This document shows positions 44,496 through 55,873 of a stretch of 64,000 nucleotides of DNA, in pieces. The notes beneath the pieces were generated by a model. The model made no database searches, had not been told where the DNA came from, and was given only the letters and a program-made list of their open reading frames with translations. Each line of letters starts with the position of its first letter. The first letter of the stretch is position 1. The translations under genes and the position numbers were made by a program. Origin of the DNA: Chionoecetes opilio (taxonomy: Eukaryota > Arthropoda > Malacostraca > Decapoda > Majidae); contig JACEEZ010011599.1 in the NCBI GenBank assembly GCA_016584305.1, positions 1-64,000 of the forward strand, in the 5' to 3' direction.

Positions 44496-46345
44496 GGGGC
44501 ACGGAGGGCGTCGCCGAGCGACCTATCCCAGGCGGAGCGGCAGACATTAGAAATGAGACGCTTGGCGGTGGAGAGCGCTAAGAACAATTATGAGATTAAA
44601 GTAGCAGAACAGGCGAACAGGGACCCAAAGGGGTTCTATCAGGTTTATAAAACAAAGACAAGGGAATTAGTTGGCCCCCTAAGGTCAGGACAGGGTGAGG
44701 TCTTAAATACGGATGAGGATATGTGTAGGAGTCAAAATGATTATTTCTTAAGTGTTTTTACGGAGGAGGATACACAGACGATACCTGATAGTGAACAGAT
44801 GTTCAAAGGAAGCGATGAGGAGAAACTCAAAGATATTGTGATAACTAGGGAAATGGTGGAGGAGGGTATAGAAAAAATGAAAACATTTAAATCGCCAGGA
44901 CCAGATGAAGTGTATCCCAGGGTATTAAAGGAATGCAAGGAGGTTGTTAGTGAGTCGTTAGTGCACATTTTTAGGAAATCGGTTGAGATAGGCGATGTGC
45001 CATTATTGTGGAGGAAAGGAAATGTTGTTCCCATATTTAAGAAGGGAGACAGAGGACTAAAGTCAAATTATCGACCCGTAAGTCTAACATCAGTGGTGGG
45101 TAAATTATTGGAATCTATTATTGCAAAAAACATTAGAGAGCACTTAGATAAACATAGTTTGATCAATGATTCACAACATGGATTCACCAAGGGTAGGTCA
45201 TGTCTCACCAATTTATTGAGTTTTTATAGGAAAGTTTATGAGACGGCAGATAATGATAAGGATTATGATATAATATATCTGGACTTTAGTAAGACAAAGT
45301 ACCACACGAGCGACTCTTAAATAAGGTTAGGGCTCATGGTATAGATGGGAAGGTTCTTCATTGGATCAGAGCTTGGCTAAGTAATAGGCAACAAAGGGTT
45401 ACAATTAATGGTTCCAAATCTGAATGGGGACTGGTGACAAGTGGAGTTCCACAAGGGTCTAGTTTGGGCCCATTACTATTTTTGATTTACATCAACGACT
45501 TGGATAGTGGGATTAGCAGTGATATCAGCAAGTTTGCTGATGATACTAAGTTAGGTAGGATTATTGGATCACAGTCTGACGTAAACATATTGCAGGAAGA
45601 CTTAGATAAACTTAACGAGTGGGGAGTCAGATGGCAGATGGAATTTAATATTGATAAATGTAGCGTTATGAATGTTGGTAGAAAAAACCCTGGTAATAGA
45701 TACACCATAAGCAATGTATCGCTGAAAAGATCAGAAGGTGAAAAAGATCTTGGAGTGAGGGTGAGCCCAGACCTCCGACCTAGGAAACAATGTATTTAGG
45801 CCAGAAATAGAGCTAATAGAGTATTAGGATTCATTACCAGAAGTGTTAAAAGTAGAAGTGCGGAAGTTATTCTAAAGCTTTATCTGGCTCTAGTCAGGCC
45901 TCACCTAGACTATGCAGTTCAGTTTTGGTCTCCATATTACAGGATGGATATAGTGTTGTTAGAAAAAGTGCAGAGAAGGATGACCAAAATGATACAAGGG
46001 ATGCGTAACTTTAGTTATGAGAGGAGATTGAAGTTATTAAAATTACACTCACTCGAGAGACGCAGAGTAAGGGGCGATCTGATAGAAGTTTTTAAGTGGA
46101 TAAAGGGATTTAATAAAGGAGAGGTAGGAAAAGTTCTTACCGCTTTTAACCAGGGTAGAACAAGAAGTAACGGATTCAAGCTGGAAAAGCGTAGATTTAG
46201 AAAGGAAATAGGGAAAAACTGGTTCACAAATAGGGTGGTGAATGAGTGGAATGGTCTCAGTAGACAGGTAGTTAGTGCGGAGTCATTAGGGAGCTTTAAA
46301 GGGGAGCTGGATAGGTTCATGGATGGGGATGAAAGGTGGATGTAG
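44496..46345 (+). pseudogene. CR1-like reverse transcriptase, two lesions
   Basis: In order: ANRDPKGFYQVYKTKTREL; SPGPDEV; VVPIFKKGD and NYRPVSLTSVVGKLLE; SQHGFTKGRSCLTNLL; IYLDFSK (RT motif A). About seven bases are then lost near 45295, shifting the frame. The rest continues in another phase: SGVPQGSSLGPLLF, KFADDTKLGR (active site, 45531-45560), KDLGVRVS. One TAG (45797-45799) sits where AAG is expected, after which the same frame runs on (LEKVQRRMTKMIQG, RRVRGDLIEVFKWIKG) to the true stop at 46345. The element is thus almost intact. Confidence 0.88.
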
Positions 46346-46422
46346 GTTGTGTTAGGTGACAGGAACTACCACGTGTAGGCCTCACGGCCTCTTGTAGCTT
46401 CCTTATTTTCTTATGTTCTTAT
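44496..46422 (+). mobile_element. CR1-like non-LTR retrotransposon, 5' truncated
   Basis: It contains the endonuclease-RT linker, the full RT and the C-terminal domain, then about 75 bases of 3' UTR ending in TTATTTTC TTATGTTC TTATG. A short octamer microsatellite tail like this is characteristic of CR1. The endonuclease and ORF1 are missing. The tail abuts the 3' end of an I-like LINE on the other strand. Confidence 0.88.
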
Positions 46423-46427
46423 GAGCG

Positions 46428-49400
46428 GCAGCGGGAGGGGGGTGATGTTTACCTCCGAGAGTGCCATCTTTGCAGCAGCATCAGCTACCTCGTTGCCCCG
46501 GATATTGCAGTGGGAAGGCACCCACTGCAAGGTGATCTTCCAGCCCACTGAGGTGAGGGAGAGGAGTAGCCGTTGCAGGGAGTGAACCATGGCTGTGGAG
46601 GAAGCCGGGCGACGGGAGAGGAGGAGATGGAGGGAGGAGAGAGAGTCTGTGTAGATCACAACTCTGGCTGGGGCGTAGGTGGTGTTCAGGTAAGACACAG
46701 CCTGGCGAATGGCGAAGAGTTCTGCCGTCAGAACGTCTGTTTCAGGGGCCAGCCGCCACGTCCTGCAGATGTTGGAGCGAGGGTCATAGACGGCAGCGCC
46801 TGTAGACGGAATGGTGGGGGAGTGAGAGCCGTCAGTGAAGATCTTAAGGTGGTTGTGGTAGAGTGACATGTCGAGTTGACGGAATAAAGGAGCTGCCAGG
46901 ACGCTAGCTAAGTTTTTGGGAGGAAGATCTGGGATAGTCAGGGCAACCAACGGGGAAATGTCCAGCCAGGATGGGACCGGGGAGTGTGGGCTGATGGGCT
47001 GAGTAGGAGGTGGTGGCAGGTTCAGCACAGAGTGGGCCAGCAGTGCACGGACCAGTAGGGCTGACGGGCTCCAGGAAGCCAGACTGGAGTGTGAGGATCC
47101 ACACCGGAGTTGGCATAGAGAGTGGCGAGGGGTGGGATGGTGGCAGGGACATGATGTGGTGGTTACTGGCTACATAGTGATCTCCCTCCTGTGTACCTGC
47201 ACGGGGATACCGCTCTCTGCGTGTAGGGCCATGACAGGTGAGACCTCATTGCCCCCATGGAGATCCTCAGGGCCGCATTTTGCAGGACGTCCAGTTTCCT
47301 GAGGGTGGAAAGGGCTGCTGAGCCATAAATGCAGCTGCCATAGGACACCTTAGATCTGATGGCCGCCTGGTAGTAGTGCAAAAGGAGGTCACGACTGGCC
47401 CCCCAGCGGACACCAGCCACCCGCTTCATGATGTTGAGGCGCTGTTGCAGGTGGTACGGAGGTACTCAATATGATGGGACCAGGTCAGGCGGGGACCATC
47501 CAGCCGCATACCGAGGAAGGTGTGGGACCTTGTGTAAGGCACCGGGGAGCCACTAAGGGTGACAGTGGGTGGAGAGCGGACAGGCTTGAGGGTGAAGCAC
47601 ATAAGGGAGCTTTTGGGAGCATTAATTGAGAGACCCCATGTCCTCACCCAGTCAGTTAGTGTATCAGCTGCCTCCTGCAAGCATAGCTGTGCCTGGGCCT
47701 GAGTGTTTGGCTCTGCTGATGATGTAATGTCGTCTGCATAGATAAGAAGGTGAGAGTGGGGAGGAATGTGGAGGTCTGAGAGGAGGACATTGAACAGCAA
47801 AGGGCTGAGGATGGAACCCTGCAGCACTCCTCTCTGCATTGGACAGGAAGGAGAGGTGGAGGCACCAACCGCAACCTGAAAAGACCGGCCTGACAAGAAT
47901 GACCGGAGCCAGGCGAGAGTGGGTCCCGTGATTCCCATGGAAGCCAACTTACGGAGGATGCCTTCGTGGGACGCAGAGTCAAATGCTCCCTCTAGATCTA
48001 CAAAGAGGGAGGTCATGACCTCCCTACCCCGGTAAGTGTCACAGATGTGATACTCCAGCTGCGCCAGGACATCTAGGGTGCTCCTGCGGGGCCTGAAGCC
48101 ACACTGCACCTCTCTCAGGAGATGGCCATCCTCCAGCCACCAGGATAGGCGAGTGGCCACCAGTCGCTCCAGGAGCTTACCCACGCAGGAGAGGAGAGCG
48201 ATAGGGCGGTATGTGGACGGGAGTGTGGGGTCCTTCCCGGGTTTGGGTATAGGTAGCAGGGTGGAGGATTTCCAGTACGTAGGAAAGACGCCCCGGAGCC
48301 AACTGGTGTTGAAGAGGGAGAGTGCCGTGGACTTCAAGGGAGGTGTCATGTGAAGCAGGAACTCATACGGCACATTATCCCGGCCTGCAGTTTCCCCGTC
48401 TTAAGGTGGACAAGGCCCGGTCCATCTCATCAGTCGTGAAGGACTGGTGAGTGCGAGATGCCAGGGGAGGCAACAGCAGTATTTATCGCCGCATTGATGG
48501 TAAGGGATGACGCGAGAGGACACCGGAGACCAATCTTGTCCCGGTAGTGTGCGGCAAGCAATGCAGCCTTCTGCGGGTCATCTAGGAGGGGGTTGGCACC
48601 GTCCTTCAGGGGCAGTGAGAGGCGTTGTTTTTTCCCCTCCATGGAGTGGAAAAAATCCCACGTACGCTTTGTGGAGGAGGATGGAGAGAGGGAAGCGCAG
48701 TGGGAGCCCCACGCCTTCCTCTGGGCAAGGAGGATGGTCCTGGCACACATGGCATCGAGTCTATGATATTGAGCCCCAAGCTGTAGTGTGGGCCTTCGAC
48801 GCCAGTTCCATGCCCTCCTACGGGCCTTGACTGCCTGGGCGCAGTCGTCGTTCCACCAAGATTTGCCCGGACGGCGAGGGACGCGACGCGTCGAGAGATG
48901 GAAGGCAGCCTTTCCCGCGTCCTCCAGGAATGTGGAAAGGGAGGCAGCGGCATCCTCCAGGGAAAGGGAGGAGAGATCTGGTGGGTCGTGGAGTGCCGCC
49001 TCGAAGAGGGGCCAGCCGGAAGGCGTGAGTTTCCAGCGAGGCAGGCAACCGGAGTGAGGCCTGGCAGTGACGGCAGGGAAGGAGGCGAGGAGGGGAAGGT
49101 GGTCACTCCCCATGTAAGGGCCAGTGGTGACGGTCATGGCACTGAAGGCTGGGTCCCCAAGGAATAGGTCCAATACAGAAGTGGCACCCGTGTGGGGATG
49201 GTAACGGGTAGGCAGACCCGGGGGTGAAAGAAGGGACAGGCGAGGCGAGTCAAGGATGGAGCTGAAAGAGCGCCCTCCCGGAGGTGTTGGTGAGGTGGAG
49301 AGGGAGGTCAGGTTCCCAGCACCTGTGATGGGCATTGAAGTCACCCATGATGACAACAGGCGGAGGAAGGAGGGAAAAGTAGTGGATCAGTTCCCGGTAT

Positions 49401-49995
49401 GTGGCACCATCAGCGTTATAGCAGACCGCTACGGATAACCCACCCTGTTGCATAGCAACCCTGGCTGCGACCACTTCGAGGTGGCCGTGCTGCCACTGTG
49501 GGAGGGCAAGGGGGGAATGGTCAAGGGAGTCATGAATTGCAAGGAGGACGCCACCTCCACGCCCCTGGGGTCTGTCCTTCCGGATGATGTTGTAGCCGGT
49601 TAGGTTGAGGGAGAGGTGGAGGGAGAGCCACGTCTCACACAACCCAACCACCGAAGGTAAAGTTTCCCCGAAGTAGGTCTTGAACTCGGGGGTCTTCCTG
49701 AGCAGGGAACGGGCATTCCACAGGAGAAGGGAGAGGCCTAGCACTGGAGGAAAACGTTGAGGACGGAGGAGAGTGCTGGCCAAAGACTGGCTAGTATGGC
49801 AGGGACTGACGAGCCCTGGTGGTAAAGGCGGTAAGCTTCCATGAGAAGGGTGAACATCTGCGGCATGACGTTGTGTCTTGTCGTGGACGTTACAGGATGC
49901 GGAGGGGGTCGCAAGTGAGGCGTGTTGGGCGGTGGGGGTGGCCCAGGAAGGCGTTGGGGCCGAGAAGCAGCACGGGGGGCAGAGGAGGCAGGCAC
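46428..49995 (-). pseudogene. I-like LINE ORF2: endonuclease, reverse transcriptase, RNase H
   Basis: A Pro-rich start (49995) leads to an APE-type endonuclease (LLWNARSL, GLCETWL, IMGDFNAHH, GSDHLPLL). Then come a linker with CAQAVKARRRAWN, RT (YRPIALLSCVGKLLERL, FVDLEGAFD, VLQGSILSPLLFNV, active site YADD near 47735) and RNase H (IFTDGSHS, TAELFAI, YTDSLSSL, WVPSHCNIRGNE). Frame changes occur near 49760, 49300, 48400, 47430 and 47100; within each piece the residues are convincing. The protein is cut off just after RNase H, where the CR1-like tail begins. Confidence 0.88.
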
Positions 49996-50159
49996 GGCAT
50001 CGTCCCGAGAGAGGAAGGACGGCGGGTGGTGGACGTCCGCCTCTGTCGTGAAGTGGGTGGGGTCAAGGCCGTCTCAATCTATAAAGGCCTGCGCCTGAGA
50101 TTGATGACGTCACGGACGGCGTCTGTACGAGGCCACCGAGATGACAAGTTTACCTACTA

Positions 50160-51062
50160 ATTATATGTTTATCAGTATAAAAGATATATTTGTTATCTTC
50201 GGAAATGTTTGTTCTATAATATTATCAAATAAAAACCCGTAAAACACATTAAAGAAATGCCATTATGAGACTCTCAAGAAATATGCATGAACTTAAACTC
50301 TTCGCCATTTAATATTTTTCTCGAAAACATTTTACATGGAGAATATCAATAGAAGCGGAATTTAATTCGCTTTCCATTGCTATATTTTGTTTTCTGATAA
50401 ATGAATTAGCAGCATGCATAAATTAGCGTTAACTAAATACATAACATCATGAAATCGGGTAATTTCGTACCTAATATATGTTTATCAGTATAAAAGATAT
50501 ATTGTTATCTTCGGAAATGTTTGTTCTATAATATTATTAATAAAAAACCGTAAAACAGACTAAAGAAAGGCCATTATGAGACTCACAAGAAATATGTATG
50601 AACTTTAACTCTTCGCCATTTAATATTTTGCTCAAAAACATTTTACATGGAGAATATCAATAGAAGCGGAATTTAATTAGCTTTCCATTGCTATATTTCG
50701 TTTTTTTTGATAAATGAATTAGAACCATACATAAATTAGCGTTAACTAACAAAAAGGTCATGAAATCGGGTAATTTTTCCCGTTTGATGATGTTATTTAT
50801 TTAGTTAACGCTAATGTATGTATGGTTCTAATTCATTTATCAGAAAACAAAAATAAACAATGGAAAGCTAATTAAATTCCGCTTCTATTGGTATTCACCA
50901 TGTAAAATGTTTGCGAGTAAAATAGTTAAATGGCGAAGAGTTTAAGTTCATGCATATTTCTTGAGAGTCTCATAATGGCATTTCTTAGTGTTTTTTACGG
51001 TTTTTTATTTGATAATATTATAGAACAAACATTTCCAAAGATAACAGTATATCTTATACCGC
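50160..51062. repeat. Array of the about 310-bp TTAACGCTAA repeat: two direct, one inverted
   Basis: Units at 50163-50470 and 50471-50782 are direct copies (ATATGTTTATCAGTATAAAAG to CATGAAATCGGGTAATTT). 50783-51062 is the same sequence reversed, so the last two form a large hairpin. Other copies: 30560-31960 and, degraded, 58340-58560. No coding capacity. It interrupts the I-like LINE between its ORFs. Confidence 0.88.
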
Positions 51063-51159
51063 CCGTACATCCTCACATGCTGAAAGCTCGGCTCCTACTG
51101 ACTCGCGGAGCAGACTCAGCTCGTGACGTCACGTCCATCCCGCGCTCCCAGACTCAGGC

Positions 51160-52490
51160 TTTTACATAGAGAAGGCTTTGGTGGGGTCCCCAGGGGAGGC
51201 AGGAGAATATGAACCCCCAGCAGGCGCCATGGGTGCAGTCGGCTGGCGGGGCGATCGTACATAGCCTCTGGGTCTCGGGAACGGGCCGCGAGGAAAGGAG
51301 GAGAAGGGGGAAGAGGTCCCGGGGAGGGTCATCATCCTCAGTTAGGTCCTGTAATACAGTGTACCTGTTCCCGTGGCAACAGAGGAATAAGCGACATCGG
51401 GGTGGACGGCCCTGGGTGGCAATGCAGCCATAGGGGATGGCATAGTGGGAGGTCGTGATGGAGGAGGTGGCCGGATTTCGGGAGTGGGAGGAGCCGCAGA
51501 CGACTGTTGATGTCAGGAAGGGGCATCCCTTCCTGGACCAGCCTGCCGTACAGTTGTTGGGCCTCCTGTTGAAAGGGCAGTGGCAGACCTGGGGCCATGA
51601 TGCCCCCCACACTGAAAACAGCGGAAAGGCCTGTCACAGGCAACTTCCGCCCCTTGGCTCGGATGGGGGCCGCTGCAGCGGCCGCAGCGCACGGAAGATC
51701 GGCAGGTGTTGATGGAGTGGCCGACCTTTAGACAGGCAGGGCAACGGAGGATCGGGAGCAGGTAGGGCTGTTGCCAGAACACCAGCTGGCCGATGCACAC
51801 CCTTGATGGTAAGGAACCTGTCACCTTGAGACGGATCCACCTACCCGTGGTGGAGCGGGGCAGGCTTCGGGGGGGATCCACAAGACCTCCTCGATGTCAC
51901 TGCCATCCAGGGCCCTCAGGGTACTGCGGATCTCCTCAAGATCCTTAATTTCCTCAGAGAGGGGACCCACCTTCCCATACTGCGCCAGGGCACCGGCCCT
52001 CTCGGCACGGCGGCAAGTAACCTGCCAGTCCCCTAGGGTGAAGGTGACTTCCTGTAGGATGGGCACCTTGGGGATGACACTCTCCCACAGCGCCACCACC
52101 AAGGCTGATCCATTACCTAGGGAGCGGGTCTCCCCCTCAATGATGTACTTGCCCAACGGGCTGGTATGAAGTGCATGAGAGACCCGGCCGGGGTGAGAGA
52201 AAACACGGGCGCCATTACAGGCCCGGAGCAGGAAAGTAACTTAGTTTGTGTGTCGGGGGATGCTGCGGCTCCAGGGCAGCTGCAGTGGATCCTGGGGCAG
52301 CTGCTGCTGGACCCGGGGCTGCTGCTGCTGCTCTTGGGGCTGCTGCTGTTGTTCTTGAGTGGAGCGGGGGGCTTTCCGGGCTTCCCTGAGCGGGGAGGGC
52401 GGGCCGCGCTTGTTGGAGAGCAGGGAATACCGGGTCTACGTCCATGTCGCCCCGATACCCAGGCAAAGACCCAGGCATGGCGGCGGCCAA
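51160..52490 (-). pseudogene. I-like LINE ORF1 (Gag-like, zinc knuckles)
   Basis: ATG at 52490 starts an Ala/Pro-rich N-terminal part (AAAAAPGPAAAAPGS). After a frame change come GKYIIEGETRSLG and VTFTLGDWQVTC, then the knuckles CPACLKVGHSINTC, CGRC...C and CFQCGGHHGPRS. ORF1 proteins coat the LINE RNA. At least two frame changes (near 52200 and 51830) and one near the third knuckle break it. The first half is unusually rich in CTG/CAG triplets. Confidence 0.75.
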
Positions 52491-52550
52491 GGCCGCCGAA
52501 GAACGGCAGGACCAGGGAACACAGTGGACGGGGAGAAGGCACTAAACCTA

Positions 52551-52807
52551 ATGTTTACGAGCCGACAGGGGGCGCGCGCACCCCAACCCAACCGGTGCCG
52601 GTGAAATGTCTAGTCCACAGAGCAGCACGTCCTAACCCGACGGTGGTCCACGAGCTAGTCTTCCTCCCACCTAAAATGTTCTATATCTCCGAAACTATTG
52701 ATTTGCGATGGAAAGCTCAATGAGAAAATGTCTCTTAGAATACAATAAGGTAAACAAAAACCATGCTCCCAATTGTGTAGGGAAGTTTGGTCCTATCTGA
52801 TTTACCC
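52551..52807. repeat. Non-coding stretch with a repeat shared with 43575-43700
   Basis: 52680-52800 (GATGGAAAGCTCAATGAG, CCATGCTCCCAATTGTG) is the reverse complement of sequence at 43600-43700. Nothing else recognised. Confidence 0.6.
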
Positions 52808-53008
52808 GATATATTACAAATTTTAGCATAACTACAGACTTTTATGTGCCACTGAAGACATGTAGTGTGATGTACATAATATAAACTACTGTGCATGTGT
52901 CTTCAGTGGCACATAAAAGTCTGTAGTGATGCTAAAATTCATAATATATTGTGCCTGGCGACATTAGTGCAGTGGCAAGTGACTGGCGACTATAGTGTTA
53001 TCTACGGG
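52808..53008. mobile_element. Palindromic MITE, one end lost
   Basis: It matches the complete element at 57484-57742 from its central hairpin (GTGCCACTGAAGACATG and its complement) to the right end TGTTATCTACGG. The outer part of the left arm is missing. It abuts the next foldback element. Confidence 0.8.
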
Positions 53009-53012
53009 GTAT

Positions 53013-53750
53013 CCGGTCATTTCGCCCACATGCCATTTCACCACACCATGGAGTCATTTCGCCCACACTATGGAGTCATTTCGCCCACTATGGAGTCATT
53101 TCGCCTACACTATGGAGTCATTTCGCCCACAGGTCAATTTGTCCACACTATGGAGTCATTTCGCCCAAGGTTACTGGTGGTTCATTCCATTTCTGCCAGA
53201 GTAAGATAGTTACATGACTCCGTGACATGGATCGTGTGGGCGAATTGACTTTAGAGTGGGCGAATTGACTCTTACATGTGGGCGAAATGTCTAGTGGGCG
53301 AATTGACTCTTACATGTGGGCGAAATGTCTTGTCGGCGAATTGACTCTTACATGTGGGCGAAATGTCTTGTCGGCGAATTGACTCTTACATGTGGGCGAA
53401 ATGTCTTGGGGGCGAATTGACTCTTACATGTGGGCGAAATGTCTTGTGGGCGAATTGACTCTTACATGTGGGCGAAATGTCTTGTCGGCGAATTGACTCT
53501 TACATGTGGGCGAAATGTCTTGGGGGCGAATTGACTCTTACATGTGGGCGAAATGTCTTAGGGGCGAATTGACTCTTACATGTGGGCGAAATGTCTAGTG
53601 GGCGAATTGACTCTTACATGTGGGCGAAATGTCTTGTCGGCGAATTGACTCTTACATGTGGGCGAAATGTCTTGTCGGCGAATTGACTCTTACATGTGGG
53701 CGAAATGTCTTGTGGGCGAATTGACTCTTACATGTGGGCGAAATGACCGG
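53013..53750. mobile_element. Foldback element built of CATTTCGCCCAC / GTGGGCGAAATG repeats
   Basis: Ends are perfect 20-bp inverted repeats (CCGGTCATTTCGCCCACATG at 53013 and its complement ending 53750). The left 150 bases repeat TATGGAGTCATTTCGCCCAC. From about 53225 the right part has about 13 copies of a 38-bp unit (GTGGGCGAAATGTCTT plus GGCGAATTGACTCTTACAT) in the opposite sense. So nearly the whole element consists of short words that can pair across it. TA follows the right end; the left flank is GTAT. No protein. Confidence 0.82.
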
Positions 53751-54324
53751 TAACGCATAGCATAAGAAAGCATAAAGCCCTTTCAGTTAATCTCTGCCTT
53801 ACTTGTCTCTCCCGGTGCCTTGTCTCTTCTGTATCTCTCTCTGCAGCTCCTTCCTGGTGTGGGGGTTGCGAGAGCGAGCCGTTGGGGCCATTAGTGCTTA
53901 TTATCTTCCTTTGTCTGACGGTTTGTTTTGGTTTGACGGTCGTCGCGAGCTTGAGCTTGACACCGGACACCCCCTCGCCAGGCCTTCCAGGGTTGGGAGT
54001 CTTTCAGCAGAGTTTTCTGTGACAAAGTCGCGGGAGGTCAATAGTCGTATAGGCGAATTTTGGTGAAGAAGCCGGCCTCTTGCAGCTTGCGTTTTCTGTT
54101 AACGCGAGGCACTTCTAAGAAGTCGGCTTCTTACGGATTGGCCCAGCTGGGCAAGCCGGAAGCTGCTAGCCCTGGGCCCCGCTTATCACGGCTTCTCTCC
54201 GCTTCATACATCACGATACGTGGCGTCAGAGAAAAACAACACGTGGCGGTGTTGCGCGAAGCTCAAAATCCTGTCGCCCCCTCCATTCATCTATCGTATT
54301 TCACTAATTGTACAGCTTAACTGC
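53751..54324. other. Non-coding or unknown stretch
   Basis: Higher GC. An 86-codon plus-strand frame (54060-54320) has no recognisable domain. A pyrimidine tract ending in CTGCAG near 53845 looks like a splice acceptor, but I cannot build a gene on it. Confidence 0.35.
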
Positions 54325-54537
54325 TGCCCCGATACACGTTACAGGCAACATGAGTCACTAGCTTCCCATGAGAACACTTACAAGTAATAATAGTTGATAA
54401 AATAATACATGATAAAAACCATACTCCTGACTGTTTTTTGACGTGGATAATTTAAGCTTTTGAGTAACTATTATTACTTGTAAGTGTTCTCATGGGAAGC
54501 TAGTGACTCGATGTTGCCTGTAACATGTATCAGGGCA
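54325..54537. mobile_element. 213-bp foldback MITE
   Basis: Inverted arms of about 68 bases (TGCCCCGATACACGTTACAG inwards to AAGTAATAATAGTT) enclose an unpaired middle of about 80 bases. Ends fit with two or three mismatches. Confidence 0.85.
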
Positions 54538-54659
54538 GACATTCAGAAAGAGTTAAAGGGCGCGGTGTTTAGCTTAACTAACTTCCTCTATTTGTACAAC
54601 CCGGAAGTCGCGGGGATTCTGGTACGAGATATGGGAGTGGCGCTACGGTGTCACTATGG

Positions 54660-54790
54660 GCTTCGATAGCTGATTGGCTGAGCGAGTACAATTACGTCAC
54701 AGCTCGCCAGCGAATCACATAGTATTTCTCAAAAAGTTTCAGCCAATCACAAGGCTTCCACGCTCTCAGCTGTGTTTATAAACAAATTCA
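54660..54790. promoter_or_regulatory. Promoter-like cluster (CCAAT boxes, CRE)
   Basis: CCAAT-type boxes occur in both senses (GATTGGCTGA at 54672-54681, AGCCAATCAC at 54741-54750), with a cAMP-response-like TTACGTCA at 54692-54699 and TTTATAAA at 54776-54783. Their density within 120 bases resembles a polymerase II promoter. No gene start could be tied to it. Confidence 0.3.
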
Positions 54791-54809
54791 TCATCCACAC
54801 CAAAATGCT

Positions 54810-55400
54810 CCACCCTTCTCCCTCCTCCTCCTCCTCCACCTCCTCCTCCTCCTAACCTTTTCTTATAGCAGCCGGCAGCAGTTGTAGCAGTAGCAGCAGC
54901 AATAAAATATAAGCGGTGTTTTTGTCGTCCAAGCATCGTCTTATATAGTACGAAGATTACTCCAATAACACTTGCTGAAATGCTTGTTACACGGCTTATA
55001 TTTTATTACTGCTGCCACCACCACTACCATCACCACTGCCACCACCAACTGCTATAAGAAAAGGTACTTCTTCTTCTTCCTCCTCCTCCACCTCCTAGCT
55101 TCTCCCTCTCCTTCTCCTCCCCCTCTTCCTCCTCCCAACCCCTTCCCACAGCAGCCGGCAGCAGTTGCAGTAGCAGCAGCAGCAATAGCAGCAGCAGAAG
55201 CAGCAGTAATAAAATATAAGCCGTGTTTTTGTCGTCCAAGCATCGTCTTGGTACGAAGACCACTCCAATAACACGCTGAAATGTGTGTTACACGGTTTAT
55301 ATTTTATTACTGCTGCCACCACTACCACTATCACTGCTGCCACTACCACAACTACCACCAACTGCTACAAGAAAAGGCTAGGAGGAGGAGAAGGAGAAGG
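54810..55400. repeat. Duplicated CTCC / GCAGCA / foldback composite
   Basis: A composite of CTCCTC runs, CAGCAGCCGGCAGCAGTTG, GTTTTTGTCGTCCAAGCATC and TATATTTTATTACTGCTGCC occurs twice (about 54815-55050 and 55075-55390). Inside each, AATAAAATATAAGC pairs with its reversed form 100 bases on. Triplet-rich frames across it are artefacts of composition. Confidence 0.75.
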
Positions 55401-55745
55401 AGAAGGAATATAATTATATTATAATTTATGTACCTTGTCTGTTTCGCGGAGCTGTGCGTGGTGGTGTATGGTGTGGTGAGTCATGGTGAGATGCCACCAT
55501 TCGCCACTCGACCCATCACCCCCATAACAAACTCATCACGAGCGGATGGCATTGTAATATGGCCTAATTTCATTTGTATACTTGCCCTGTTCAGTTCTTG
55601 AGTCAGAAAACATCATATATACTCTATTTATGAGTATTTTTATGTATATTGCGTGCTCTACAACTGCCTGGAGGCAGTTGTGTGATTTTGACAGCTCAAC
55701 GTCTTTAACTACGTCATAAATGTGCCTGCAGAATGCCAAAAGTCG
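55401..55745. other. Non-coding, nothing recognised
   Basis: AT-rich with no repeat shared elsewhere in the window and no convincing frame. Confidence 0.4.
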
Positions 55746-55873
55746 CCCAGAACAGCTGTTGGAAGTCGCTAGGTCGTGCAGACCGGAAGTAAGCCTCTCT
55801 GAATGTAGCCCCAGAACAGCTGTTGGAAGTCGCTAGGTCGTGCAGACCGGAAGTAAGCCTCTCTGAATGTAGC
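55746..55873. repeat. 64-bp tandem duplication
   Basis: CCCAGAACAGCTGTTGGAAG begins at 55746 and again at 55810; the two units are identical by eye. Confidence 0.93.

Larger units (their letters stand above)
46423..52550 (-). mobile_element. I-like non-LTR retrotransposon, nearly complete
   Basis: Read on the minus strand: ORF1 with zinc knuckles (52490 to 51160), a spacer now filled by 0.9 kb of other repeats (51062-50160), then ORF2 with endonuclease, RT and RNase H (49995 to 46428). The presence of RNase H and three ORF1 knuckles fits the I/Jockey/R1 superfamily. Treating both ORFs as one element is an inference from orientation and order. Confidence 0.75.

Noticed and set aside
48507..49167. 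Plus-strand frames over the I-like ORF2
   Set aside because: Antisense shadows of the endonuclease-RT linker in GC-rich sequence.
54060..54320. 86-codon plus-strand gene
   Set aside because: No recognisable domain, codon pattern or flanking signals; length is within chance for this composition.
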